NCBI GenBank assembly: GCA_963743035.1
Contig: CAVUOB010000006.1
Coordinates: forward strand, 401,786-465,785
Reading direction: 5' to 3'
Length of the DNA stretch: 64,000 nt
Source of the DNA: PALSA-911 sp963743035
Lineage (GTDB): Bacteria > Pseudomonadota > Alphaproteobacteria > Acetobacterales > Acetobacteraceae
Part shown: piece by piece, positions 16,626 through 24,381 of the stretch
Layout: each line of letters starts with the position of its first letter
How positions within the stretch are numbered: position 1 is the first letter of the stretch
Program-made: the position numbers and the translations under genes
The notes under the pieces: model-generated
What the model saw: only the letters and a program-made list of their open reading frames with translations
Database searches by the model: none
What the model was told of the DNA's origin: nothing

Positions 16626-18074
16626 ATGGCCACGTCGACTGCAAGACATAGCCTGTCCGCCAGGATGCTCTGGCTGACCATCGGCATCGTGCTGACCACG
16701 GAGGCGCTGGCGTTCGCCCCCGGTCTGACGCGCGAGCGCCAGCGCTGGCTGTCAGAGCGGTTCGCCCAGGCCGACATGGCGATCCTTGTGGCCTCGGCCG
16801 TTCCGGGCGGAGAGCCCGACGCGGAGACGCGTGACGCGATACTCCGCCGGGCGGGGGCGCTCGAGATCCGGCTGTTCGACAACGGCAGGCAATTGGTCGG
16901 AATCGGCTCCGCCGAACGCGCCGGCCTGCCGCCGCGGCTGGATTTGCGCCAGGAAAACTGGCTCCACGAAGCATGGAGGTCGATGATCGCGCTGCTGGCA
17001 GGTGGCGGCGGTGTTTTCCTGGTAGCGGACCAGAGCCCGTTCACGGTGGGAACCGAACTCGAACTGGCGCTTCCCGAACGCGGCCTGAAAGAGGCGCTGT
17101 GGCGCTTTGCCGCCACCTATGCGATGCTCTCCTTGCTGATCGCCGGCATCAACGGCGCCATGGTTTATTTCGCCCTGGTGCTGTTCCTGGTCGAGCCGAT
17201 GCGCCGGATCACCCGCAGCATCGCGGATTTCCGCGCTGACCCCGAACGCGTGTCGCCGCTCGACCCGAGCGGCGTGACGATGCTGCCCGACGACGAAATG
17301 GCCGTGGCCAGCCGGGAGATCGCGGCCATGCAGAGCGCACTCAGCACAGTGCTCGGGCGCAATGCCCGGCTGGTCGCTGTCGGCACCTCGGTGGCGAAGA
17401 TCGGCCATGATCTGCGCAATGTCCTGGCGCCGGCGCTTTTGTCGTCCGAACGGCTGGAAATGCACGCCGACCCGGCGATCCGCCGGTCCGGCGAGGTGAT
17501 CATGAACGCCGTCGACCGGGCCAACGAACTGATCGGCCAGACGCTGAAATTCGTCCGTGACAGCCCGGCTCCGCTGGCCTCGGTGAAATTTCCGCTCGCG
17601 CCGCTGGTCGCGGAAGCGATCGAGTCCGTGGGCGGGACCCCGAATTGCCAGATACGCCAGGCGATCCGGCCCGGGCTGACGGTGAACGCCGACCCGGACC
17701 AGATCCTGCGCGTGCTGCTGAACCTGATGCGCAATGCGGTGGAGGCCGGGGCCCGCAGCCTGGTCGTGCGGTCCGTCGATCTGGCGGGGTCGGCGCCTGT
17801 GGACGGGCAATCGCCGGACCCGGCGCAGGGCTGCATCGCGATCGATATCGTCGATGACGGCCACGGATTGCCGGAGGCCGTACGCGAGACGTTGTTCCGC
17901 CCGTTCACCCGCAGTTCCAAGCCGGGCGGCTCCGGGCTCGGCCTGGCCATCGCCTATGACCTGATCCGCGCCAATAACGGCGACATGGCGCTGGTATCCA
18001 CCGGACCCGGCGGCACGGTGTTCCGCCTGACGCTGCCGACCGTCCCCGCATCGCTGCAGGTGCACACGGCCTGA
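16626..18074 (+). CDS. Membrane sensor histidine kinase
   Basis: About 482 residues. A first membrane helix (MLWLTIGIVLTTEALAF) is followed by a periplasmic sensor segment of ~140 residues. A second helix (YAMLSLLIAGINGAMVYFA) leads to a HAMP-like region (VEPMRRITRSIADF). The dimerisation helix has the phospho-acceptor His in IGHDLRNVLAPALL near residue 261. The HATPase domain has NLMRNAVEAG (N box), DDGHGLP (G1) and GSGLGLAIAYDL (G2). GGGAG and AAGGA precede the ATG at 16626. An in-frame start 42 bases earlier is possible. With the upstream receiver-only protein it makes a two-component system; the signal is unknown. Confidence 0.92.
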   Translation: MATSTARHSLSARMLWLTIGIVLTTEALAFAPGLTRERQRWLSERFAQADMAILVASAVPGGEPDAETRDAILRRAGALEIRLFDNGRQLVGIGSAERAGLPPRLDLRQENWLHEAWRSMIALLAGGGGVFLVADQSPFTVGTELELALPERGLKEALWRFAATYAMLSLLIAGINGAMVYFALVLFLVEPMRRITRSIADFRADPERVSPLDPSGVTMLPDDEMAVASREIAAMQSALSTVLGRNARLVAVGTSVAKIGHDLRNVLAPALLSSERLEMHADPAIRRSGEVIMNAVDRANELIGQTLKFVRDSPAPLASVKFPLAPLVAEAIESVGGTPNCQIRQAIRPGLTVNADPDQILRVLLNLMRNAVEAGARSLVVRSVDLAGSAPVDGQSPDPAQGCIAIDIVDDGHGLPEAVRETLFRPFTRSSKPGGSGLGLAIAYDLIRANNGDMALVSTGPGGTVFRLTLPTVPASLQVHTA

Positions 18075-18093
18075 TCGGCCCCCTGATCGGCCC
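18070..18093 (+). repeat. Perfect 12-bp tandem duplication over the kinase stop codon
   Basis: The unit CCTGATCGGCCC occurs twice in direct succession, and the first copy contains the TGA stop of the histidine kinase. A second TGA is thus duplicated in the same frame 12 bases later. This looks like a slippage event. Confidence 0.8.
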
Positions 18094-18134
18094 CTCTGCG
18101 CGGCCCTCCCAGGCGGCCCTGCAGGACAGGGGGA

Positions 18135-19118
18135 TTACGGCTGCGCCGCGAGCCGCAGCCGGCGGACCTCGATCACCTGCCAGATTACCAGGATCGGGAT
18201 CCCCACCGCGATGTCGCGCGACCGGCGTAGCAGCGATACCGCGAGGGCGAATTCCGCGGGTATGCCGAACAGGGCGCCGATGCCTGCATAGGCCGCTTCC
18301 TGCACGCCGGCATAACCGGGCACCAGGAAGGCGGTGGCCAGCACGGCGTGCAGCAGGCCCTCGATCGCCAGCGCATCGATCAGGGAGATGTGCACGCCGA
18401 GCAGCCGGAACGCGATCCAACCACCCACGCCGGTGCCGATCCAGCCCAGGATATGCACGATGAAGCTGAGGGCGACCCCGGTGGGGTATTTGTACATGGC
18501 GGTCAGTTCCGCCTGCAGCGCGCTAATGCGCTCCTGCGTGCCGCTGAACCAGCCCCCGGCGATGCGCTGGCTCAGCCGGGTCAGCGGCGATATGCCGCGC
18601 CGCTGCAGCCACATGAACAGCAGGCAGACGCCGAAGGCCAGCGCCAGACCGATGATCATCGGCACCGCCAGGGCGATGTCACGCCCATGCGCCAGCAGGA
18701 TCAGCATGGCGACCGCTGCGAAGGCGATCTGGGCCAGGAACTCCGCGGTCACGTCCACCACGGTGGATGCGGTGGCCTGGCGCAGCGTGATGCCATGGCC
18801 GGTGACGGCGCGTATGCCGGCGATGAAGCCGCCGAGTTGGGAGAACGGCAGGCAGTTCGAGGCCGATTCGCGGACCATCCGGCCCCATATGATCACTCCG
18901 AGCCGGCGCCAGCCAAAGGCCCGCATGGTGACGTCCCACGCCGATCCGTTGATCAGGAACAGAACCATCTGCCAGACGCAGAGCAGGGCGAACCCGCTTC
19001 CGCTGACCGACAGCATGGCTGACAACACCCGGTCGAAGCCGTACCAGCCGATCAGCAGCGTGGCGAGAAACAGGCCGACAAAGGCCAGCAGGACCGATAG
19101 TGTTCGCAGGCCGCTCAA
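18135..19118 (-). CDS. hpnL: HpnL-like hopanoid-associated membrane protein (UPF0104 type)
   Basis: 327 residues with about seven to eight hydrophobic segments, of the lysylphosphatidylglycerol synthase transmembrane/UPF0104 type. Recognisable features are the first helix SVLLAFVGLFLATLLIGWYG, the SNCLPFSQLGGFIAGIRA loop, and VPGYAGVQEAAYAGIGALFG near the C-terminus, the conserved PG-G-x-x-E patch of this superfamily. In hopanoid producers this family (HpnL) is encoded beside hpnI, hpnJ and hpnK, and here hpnI diverges 257 bases away, which supports the name. Its role is unproven; lipid flipping or transport is often supposed. The start is the ATG at 19118. Confidence 0.82.
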   Translation of the reverse strand: MSGLRTLSVLLAFVGLFLATLLIGWYGFDRVLSAMLSVSGSGFALLCVWQMVLFLINGSAWDVTMRAFGWRRLGVIIWGRMVRESASNCLPFSQLGGFIAGIRAVTGHGITLRQATASTVVDVTAEFLAQIAFAAVAMLILLAHGRDIALAVPMIIGLALAFGVCLLFMWLQRRGISPLTRLSQRIAGGWFSGTQERISALQAELTAMYKYPTGVALSFIVHILGWIGTGVGGWIAFRLLGVHISLIDALAIEGLLHAVLATAFLVPGYAGVQEAAYAGIGALFGIPAEFALAVSLLRRSRDIAVGIPILVIWQVIEVRRLRLAAQP

Positions 19119-19375
19119 GTTTATGTGATCTTTCTGAATGCTAGTTCATCAGACGCAAGGCGCGATGACTGCGCACATTGCCGGACTTGCTTATCCCAGG
19201 ACGCGGTTCGCTCCAACCGCTCCGCAAGCGGGCGTGCCCAGCGGTGGACAAATGCCCAAACTGGCCAGCACTCGCCGTGATTGTGGGAAAGGTTTATGTT
19301 TCTATCCATGCTTGGTAAGATCGCACCCTTGGGCGGCGCGATGCCCTGTCGGCGCGGTCGCGCGGATATAGGGGC

Positions 19376-20536
19376 ATGACCGTCCTGGTGTCCGTCCTGC
19401 CATGGGGTGTGGCGGCGATAGCGGTACTCGGCATCCTGCAATGCCTGGCAGGCCTGCTCGCGGCGCTGCGCTTCGCCGCCCAGCGGGTGCCCTCGCCCGC
19501 CATTCTGCCGCCGGTCACCATCCTCAAGCCGCTCTGCGGTGACGAACCGCTGCTGGAGGAGGCGCTCGCCTCCTGCTGCCAGCAGGACTACCCGGCGTTT
19601 CAGATCGTCTTCGGCGTGCAGGATCCGGCAGATCCGGTCCTGGCCGTCGTTGCGCGCGTGCAGGCAAGATTTCCGGCCTGCGACATCTCGGTGGTGTTGA
19701 ATCCGGCGCTGCACGGAACCAACCGCAAGGTGTCCAACCTGATCAACATGTTGCCTTCCGCCCGGCACGACATCCTGGTGTTTTCCGACAGCGACCTGCA
19801 TGTCGCCCCCAACTACCTGGAGCGCCTGGTCGCGGCGCTGAACCTGCCCGGCGTCGGCCTGGTATCCACGCTCTATATCGGCCTGCCAGGCGGGTCTGGC
19901 TGGCTGGAACGGCTCGGGGCGACGCAGATCAGCCACATCTTCCTGCCCGGCGCCTTGCTGGCACGCCTGTTCGGCCGGCAGGACTGCCTCGGCAACACGA
20001 TGATGCTGTGCCGCGGCACGCTCGAAAAGGTCGGCGGTCTGCCGGCGCTGGCCTATGAGCTCGCCGACGACAACGTGCTGGGGCAGCGGGTCCGCGGCCT
20101 CGGCCTGCGCGTAGGGCTGGCCGACATCGTCACCGCGGCGACGGTTCCCGAAAACTCCCCGGCCGCCGTGTGGCAGCACGAAATCCGTTGGGCGCGCACG
20201 ATCCGGGCGCTGGCCCCCCTCGCCTACGCCACATCGATGGTCCAGTACCCGATCTTCTGGGCCCTGCTCGGCGTGATGCTGAGCCGGGGAGCCCCCTGGA
20301 GCATGGCGTTGCTGGCCACCGCCTGGGCCACGCGCGACATCGCAGCGGTCGGGATCGAACAGATCCTGCGCAAAAGGCTTTCCCGCCAGCCGGTGCCGAC
20401 GCCGGGCTGGCTGCTGCCGCTGCGCGACGTGCTGTCCATCGTCGAGATCGTGGCCAGCTTCGCCGGCGATCATGTGGTCTGGCGCGGCCACATTGTGCGC
20501 GCCGGCAACGGCATGGCTTCCCGCCCGGTGGAATAA
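19376..20536 (+). CDS. hpnI: Hopanoid glycosyltransferase HpnI
   Basis: 386 residues of a membrane-anchored GT2-type (GT-A) transferase. An N-terminal helix precedes PPVTILKPLCGDEPLLEEAL, a start seen in ceramide glucosyltransferase-like HpnI proteins. The metal/nucleotide-binding DSDLHV (D-x-D) follows, then QDCLGNTMMLCRGTLEKVGG, ELADDNVLGQRVRGLG and the QHEIRWARTIR signature (Q/R-x-x-RW). Several C-terminal hydrophobic helices follow. HpnI adds N-acetylglucosamine to bacteriohopanetetrol before HpnK deacetylates it. hpnK and hpnJ are not in the window. The divergent hpnL neighbour supports the call. Confidence 0.9.
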   Translation: MTVLVSVLPWGVAAIAVLGILQCLAGLLAALRFAAQRVPSPAILPPVTILKPLCGDEPLLEEALASCCQQDYPAFQIVFGVQDPADPVLAVVARVQARFPACDISVVLNPALHGTNRKVSNLINMLPSARHDILVFSDSDLHVAPNYLERLVAALNLPGVGLVSTLYIGLPGGSGWLERLGATQISHIFLPGALLARLFGRQDCLGNTMMLCRGTLEKVGGLPALAYELADDNVLGQRVRGLGLRVGLADIVTAATVPENSPAAVWQHEIRWARTIRALAPLAYATSMVQYPIFWALLGVMLSRGAPWSMALLATAWATRDIAAVGIEQILRKRLSRQPVPTPGWLLPLRDVLSIVEIVASFAGDHVVWRGHIVRAGNGMASRPVE

Positions 20537-20553
20537 TCCCCGGTGGAATAATC
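20524..20553 (+). repeat. Perfect 15-bp tandem duplication over the hpnI stop codon
   Basis: CCCGGTGGAATAATC occurs twice head to tail. The first copy contains the last codons and the TAA of hpnI, and the second adds an identical in-frame stop 15 bases later. A recent slippage duplication is the simplest reading. Confidence 0.85.
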
Positions 20554-20572
20554 GATGAAGCAGCCTGCGGTC

Positions 20573-20616
20573 TTAGAGCATGATCGCCACTGATAGACGC
20601 GGCGATCATGCTCTAA
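20573..20616. repeat. Perfect 16-bp inverted repeat of the TTAGAGCATGATCG type
   Basis: TTAGAGCATGATCGCC (20573-20588) and GGCGATCATGCTCTAA (20601-20616) are exact reverse complements around a 12-base loop. This is followed by GCTTTTGTTTT, so it could act as a terminator between convergent hpnI and the small gene on the other strand. Similar AGAGCATGATC palindromes are, from memory, dispersed in many alphaproteobacterial genomes. A partial echo, TTGCTCTAAC, lies near 20670. Confidence 0.75.
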
Positions 20617-20675
20617 GCTTTTGTTTTGGCGAGCAATTTTATCGCTCGGTTAAGTCAACCTCAAGCGATATTGCT

Positions 20676-20972
20676 CTAACGCAGGCGCGACCGCCCTATC
20701 GGCCGGTCTCCATCCGGCAGGCTCAACGCCCAGCCGCCGCATACCAGGGCGAAGCAAAGCGGCAACAGCCAGGCCGGCCGGATGAACAGCGGCAGCAGAA
20801 CCCGGTCCGCGATCCAGGTGGACACGAAGCTGCGCATCGTGGTCGGCAAGGTGAGGCTGATGCGGCTGAGCATTTCCCCAAGGCTGGCATCCGGCCGCCC
20901 CGCGGTCGCCAGCGCGAAGGCAACCACGAGCAAGGCGGCGCTCAGCACGATAAGGACTCGTCGCAGGATCAA
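20676..20972 (-). CDS. Small two-helix membrane protein, unknown function
   Basis: 98 residues not recognised as any family. There are two hydrophobic segments, VLIVLSAALLVVAFALA at the N-terminus and PAWLLPLCFALVCGGWAL near the C-terminus. A ~35-residue loop (GRPDASLGEMLSRISLTLP) between them is probably periplasmic, and the tail is basic. It starts 10 bases after the msrP stop on the same strand, so it is likely cotranscribed. It occupies the place where the haem-binding membrane partner MsrQ is normally encoded, but it is half the size and lacks MsrQ-like conserved histidines. A link to MsrP is positional inference only. Confidence 0.6.
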   Translation of the reverse strand: MILRRVLIVLSAALLVVAFALATAGRPDASLGEMLSRISLTLPTTMRSFVSTWIADRVLLPLFIRPAWLLPLCFALVCGGWALSLPDGDRPIGRSRLR

Positions 20973-20982
20973 TTCGACCCCA

Positions 20983-21936
20983 TCACATGAACAGCTTCTC
21001 GGTCTTCAGGTCATCGTAGAGACTGGCCACGAAAGGACCATAGCCATTATAAATCTGGGTGGGCACTGTTTTGCCAGACCCGAGTAAAGTTTCTTCCGCC
21101 TGGCTCCAGCGCCGATGCGGCACCGCCGGGTTGATGTTGGCCCAGAAGCCATATTCCTCGGGCAGGATTTCCTCCCAGAAGGTTTGCGGCCGCTTGTCGG
21201 TGAAATTGATGCTGACGATCGCCTTCACCGACTTGAAGCCGTATTTCCAGGGCAGCGTCAGGCGCAATGGCGCGCCGTTCTGCGGCGGCAGCGGCTTGCC
21301 GAACAGGCCGGTGGACAGGAAGGCCATGGCGTTCGCCGCTTCCGCGATCGTGATGCCCTCCACATAGGGCCACGGATACCAGGAAGCGCGCAGCCCCGGC
21401 ATCGCCTTGGTGTCCTGCACCGTGGTGAACACCAGGTACTTCGCCGAGCCCAGCGGTTCGGCGAGCTTCAGCAACTGGCTGACCGGAAAGCCGGTCCAGG
21501 GCACCGTCATCGCCCAGCGCTCCACACAGCGATGGCGGTAGATGCGTTCCTCCAGGCTGACCTGCCGGAGCAAATCGTCGATATCGATGGTGCGCGGCTG
21601 CTTGACCATGCCCTCGATCTTCACCGTCCAGGGCCGTGTCTTCAGCGCCTGAGCCTCACGCCACAAATTCTTGCCTTCGCTGAATTCGTAGTAGTTGTTG
21701 TAGGTCGTGGCGTCCTTCTCCGCGGACAATTCGCGGCCCGGTCCGTATTTCGGATTGCGCGGGCCGGTGCCCCCTGGCAGTTCCGCGGCCGGCGCCTGCG
21801 CGCGCGCCGGAAACGCGATGCCGCCGATCGACAGCGCCAGGGCCCCCGAGAGCAGGAAGCGGCGGTTGAGCACGGCGGCTTCCGGGGTCACCTGGCTTTC
21901 CGGGATCTCCCAGCCTCGGCGGCGAATGATATGCAT
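20983..21936 (-). CDS. msrP: Protein-methionine-sulfoxide reductase catalytic subunit MsrP
   Basis: 317 residues of the molybdopterin-dependent YedY/MsrP family, which reduces methionine sulfoxide in periplasmic proteins. A Tat leader is visible (NRRFLLSGALALSIGG...ARA). The mature part has YNNYYEFSEGK, the Mo-ligand cysteine in RHRCVERWAM, then GFPVSQLLKLAEP, SWYPWPYVEGIT and LPWKYGFKSVKAIVSINF. The C-terminus has PHRRWSQAEE, as in other MsrP proteins. The usual partner msrQ is absent from both sides; a small two-helix membrane gene follows instead. It is divergent from the PLP-dependent lyase gene at 22070. Confidence 0.95.
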   Translation of the reverse strand: MHIIRRRGWEIPESQVTPEAAVLNRRFLLSGALALSIGGIAFPARAQAPAAELPGGTGPRNPKYGPGRELSAEKDATTYNNYYEFSEGKNLWREAQALKTRPWTVKIEGMVKQPRTIDIDDLLRQVSLEERIYRHRCVERWAMTVPWTGFPVSQLLKLAEPLGSAKYLVFTTVQDTKAMPGLRASWYPWPYVEGITIAEAANAMAFLSTGLFGKPLPPQNGAPLRLTLPWKYGFKSVKAIVSINFTDKRPQTFWEEILPEEYGFWANINPAVPHRRWSQAEETLLGSGKTVPTQIYNGYGPFVASLYDDLKTEKLFM

Positions 21937-22069
21937 CTCGATCTCCCTGAACAGCTGGCTATCTGGGGTGCGGCGGCGCGAATGTCATCCCACGGCGACG
22001 CCCATTCAATTGTGGGACACGGGGAGATGGAGGACATTACAGCTCCAACTGTGCCGACAGGAGCGTTTC

Positions 22070-23080
22070 ATGCATCTCGCCCGCTTTCCCCGCGTCCGCC
22101 TGTTCCCCGCTCCCACCCCGCTGGAAAAGCTCGGGAACCTGACGCGCCATCTGGATGGGCCGGAAATCTGGATCAAGCGCGACGACTGCACCGTGGTGGC
22201 GACCGGCGGCAACAAGGTGCGCAAGCTGGAATTCCTGGTGGGCGAGGCGCTGGCGCAGGGCGCGGACCATCTGGTCACCCAGGGCGCGGTGCAGTCCAAC
22301 CACGTGCGCCAGACCGCGGCGGTGGCGGCTAAGTTCGGGCTGAAATGCACCGCGCTGCTGGAACACCGGATCGATACCAACGACCACGACTACCTCGCCA
22401 GCGGCAATGTGCTGCTGGACCGGCTGTTTGACGCGAAGCTGGAGTACCGCCCGGGCGGGACGGACATGCAGGCGGAGATCGAGGCGACGGCGGAAAAGCT
22501 GCGCGCCGGCGGGGCCAGGCCCTATGTGATCCCCGGCGGCGGATCCAACCGGGTCGGTGCGCTCGGCTATGTCGGCTGCGCGCAGGAGCTGATGCAGCAG
22601 GCGGACGAGATGGGGCTGAAGATCGACCGCGTGGTGCACGCCACCGGCAGCGCCGGCACCCAGGCCGGGCTGGTGGTGGGGCTGGAGGGCGTCAATGCCG
22701 GCGTGCAGGTGCTGGGGATCGGCGTGCGCGCACCGAAGGACCGGCAGGAAGCGAATGTGCACAAGCTGGCGGAAGCCACCGCCGAGTACTGCGGCGTGCG
22801 CGGCGGCATCGCCCGCGATGCGGTCCAGGCCAATTGCGACTATGTCGGCGACGGCTACGGCATCCCGACTGCCGGCATGGCCGAAGCGGTGACGATGCTG
22901 GCCCGCCTGGAAGGCGTGCTGCTCGATCCCGTCTATTCTGGTAAGGGCATGGCCGGGCTGATCGACCTGATCCGCAAGGGCGAGCTCGGCAAGAACGAAA
23001 CCGTGGTGTTCATTCATACCGGCGGGGCCGTAGGGCTGTACGGATATCAGGGGTTCTTCGACACCGCGCTGGCGCCATAG
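22070..23080 (+). CDS. PLP-dependent D-cysteine desulfhydrase / L-cysteate sulfo-lyase family
   Basis: 336 residues of the fold-type II ACC deaminase/D-cysteine desulfhydrase family. The PLP lysine is in the GGNKVRKLEFLVGEAL motif, followed by TQGAVQSNHVRQTAA. The phosphate-binding and product regions appear as VIPGGGSNRVGALGYVGCA, HATGSAGTQAGLVVGLEG and LDPVYSGKGMAGLIDLI. The overall pattern is closest in my memory to CuyA/DcyD, which release sulfite or sulfide, pyruvate and ammonia from L-cysteate or D-cysteine; ACC deaminase is a less likely alternative. The ATG at 22070 has AGGAG 8 bases before it; a much longer upstream frame is an artefact. No sulfite exporter is adjacent. Confidence 0.85.
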   Translation: MHLARFPRVRLFPAPTPLEKLGNLTRHLDGPEIWIKRDDCTVVATGGNKVRKLEFLVGEALAQGADHLVTQGAVQSNHVRQTAAVAAKFGLKCTALLEHRIDTNDHDYLASGNVLLDRLFDAKLEYRPGGTDMQAEIEATAEKLRAGGARPYVIPGGGSNRVGALGYVGCAQELMQQADEMGLKIDRVVHATGSAGTQAGLVVGLEGVNAGVQVLGIGVRAPKDRQEANVHKLAEATAEYCGVRGGIARDAVQANCDYVGDGYGIPTAGMAEAVTMLARLEGVLLDPVYSGKGMAGLIDLIRKGELGKNETVVFIHTGGAVGLYGYQGFFDTALAP

Positions 23081-23147
23081 GCCTTCGCTACAGCTTTTCC
23101 GCTCCGATACGTTATTTATGATGCTGTCATGACAGTTTGGAATATGG

Positions 23148-24368
23148 ATGAAAGCCGGATCACCCCCTACCCCGGCAAACGCTGAAGAGCGGACGCCCGT
23201 TCTGGCCGAGCGGCGCAATCTGAAGATGGCGCGCTCCGCGCATGCCTATGTGCGCGGCAACACGCTGCAATTCTACGAATGGCTGGAGGCGGCCGACCAC
23301 AACCTGCCGGAGGGCCCGCCTATATGGATCTGCGGCGATTGCCATCTCGGCAATCTGGGCCCGCTCGCTGATGCCGAAGGCCAGGTGGACATCCAGATCC
23401 GCGACCTCGATCAGACCGTCATCGGCAATCCCGCGCATGATCTGATCCGCCTGGCCCTGTCGTTGGCCACCGCGGCGCGGGGTTCGGATCTGCCGGGGGT
23501 GACCACGGCGCGCATGGTCGAGCAGATGATCGCCGGCTACCAGAACGCGCTGGCGGAAGGCACGGACGAGCCAGGCGTGGACGAACCCATGCCGGAAGCC
23601 GTCCGCGCGGTGATTTCCCGGGCGCTCGGCCGCAAATGGAAGCATCTCGCGCGGGAGCGCATCGAGGACGTCAAGCCGAATATTCCGCTCGGCAAGCGTT
23701 TCTGGTCGCTGACCTCGCAAGAGCGGGAACAGATCGAGGATCTGTTCGGGCAGGAACGCACGCGCGCGCTGGTGACCGGGCTGCTGCACCGCCAGGACGG
23801 CGACAAGGTGAAGGTCCACGACGCCGCCTACTGGATGAAGGGATGCAGCTCGCTGGGGCGGCTCCGCTTCGCTGTGCTTCTCGGCGTCAAGAACCGCAAG
23901 AACGGCGAGCAGCTTTGCCTGATGGATATCAAGGAGGCCACGCCAGCCGCCGCGCCGCGCAAGCCCGATGCCGTGATGCCGGCCGACCATGCCGAGCGAG
24001 TCGTGGAGGGGGCACGGCAATTATCCCCCTATCTCGGCGAACGCATGCTCGCGGCGCGGCTGCTGCGCCGCCCGGTGGTGGTTCGGGAATTGATGCCACA
24101 GGACCTCAAGCTGGAGATCGACCAGCTCACGCGCGAAGAGGCGACGAAAGCCGCCAGGTTCCTGGCGGCGGTCGTGGGCAAGGCGCATGCGCGGCAGATG
24201 GACGCGCGGGCGCGGCGGAGCTGGCGGGCCGAGGTCGGCCGCAACCACAGCAAATCGCTCGAGGCTCCGTCCTGGCTGTGGACCAGCGTCGTCGAGCTCG
24301 TGGCCGCGCACGAGGCCGGCTATCTGAACCATTGCCGCCGTTACGCGCTGGATGCGAAGGCGGCCTGA
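23148..24368 (+). CDS. DUF2252 family protein
   Basis: 406 residues of the DUF2252 family, a kinase-like fold of unknown substrate. Diagnostic motifs are KMARSAHAYVRGNTLQFYEWL (a membership motif), WICGDCHLGNLGPLADAEG with the GD-x-H-x-x-N catalytic-loop-like segment, and IQIRDLDQTVIGNPAHDLIRLALSLA. A later LMDIKEATPAA and VVRELMPQDLKLEID also match. The gene stands alone between a PLP-dependent lyase and a convergent aminotransferase. Its protein-kinase-like chemistry is plausible but unproven. Confidence 0.85.
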   Translation: MKAGSPPTPANAEERTPVLAERRNLKMARSAHAYVRGNTLQFYEWLEAADHNLPEGPPIWICGDCHLGNLGPLADAEGQVDIQIRDLDQTVIGNPAHDLIRLALSLATAARGSDLPGVTTARMVEQMIAGYQNALAEGTDEPGVDEPMPEAVRAVISRALGRKWKHLARERIEDVKPNIPLGKRFWSLTSQEREQIEDLFGQERTRALVTGLLHRQDGDKVKVHDAAYWMKGCSSLGRLRFAVLLGVKNRKNGEQLCLMDIKEATPAAAPRKPDAVMPADHAERVVEGARQLSPYLGERMLAARLLRRPVVVRELMPQDLKLEIDQLTREEATKAARFLAAVVGKAHARQMDARARRSWRAEVGRNHSKSLEAPSWLWTSVVELVAAHEAGYLNHCRRYALDAKAA

Positions 24369-24381
24369 GCCGGAATACCGA

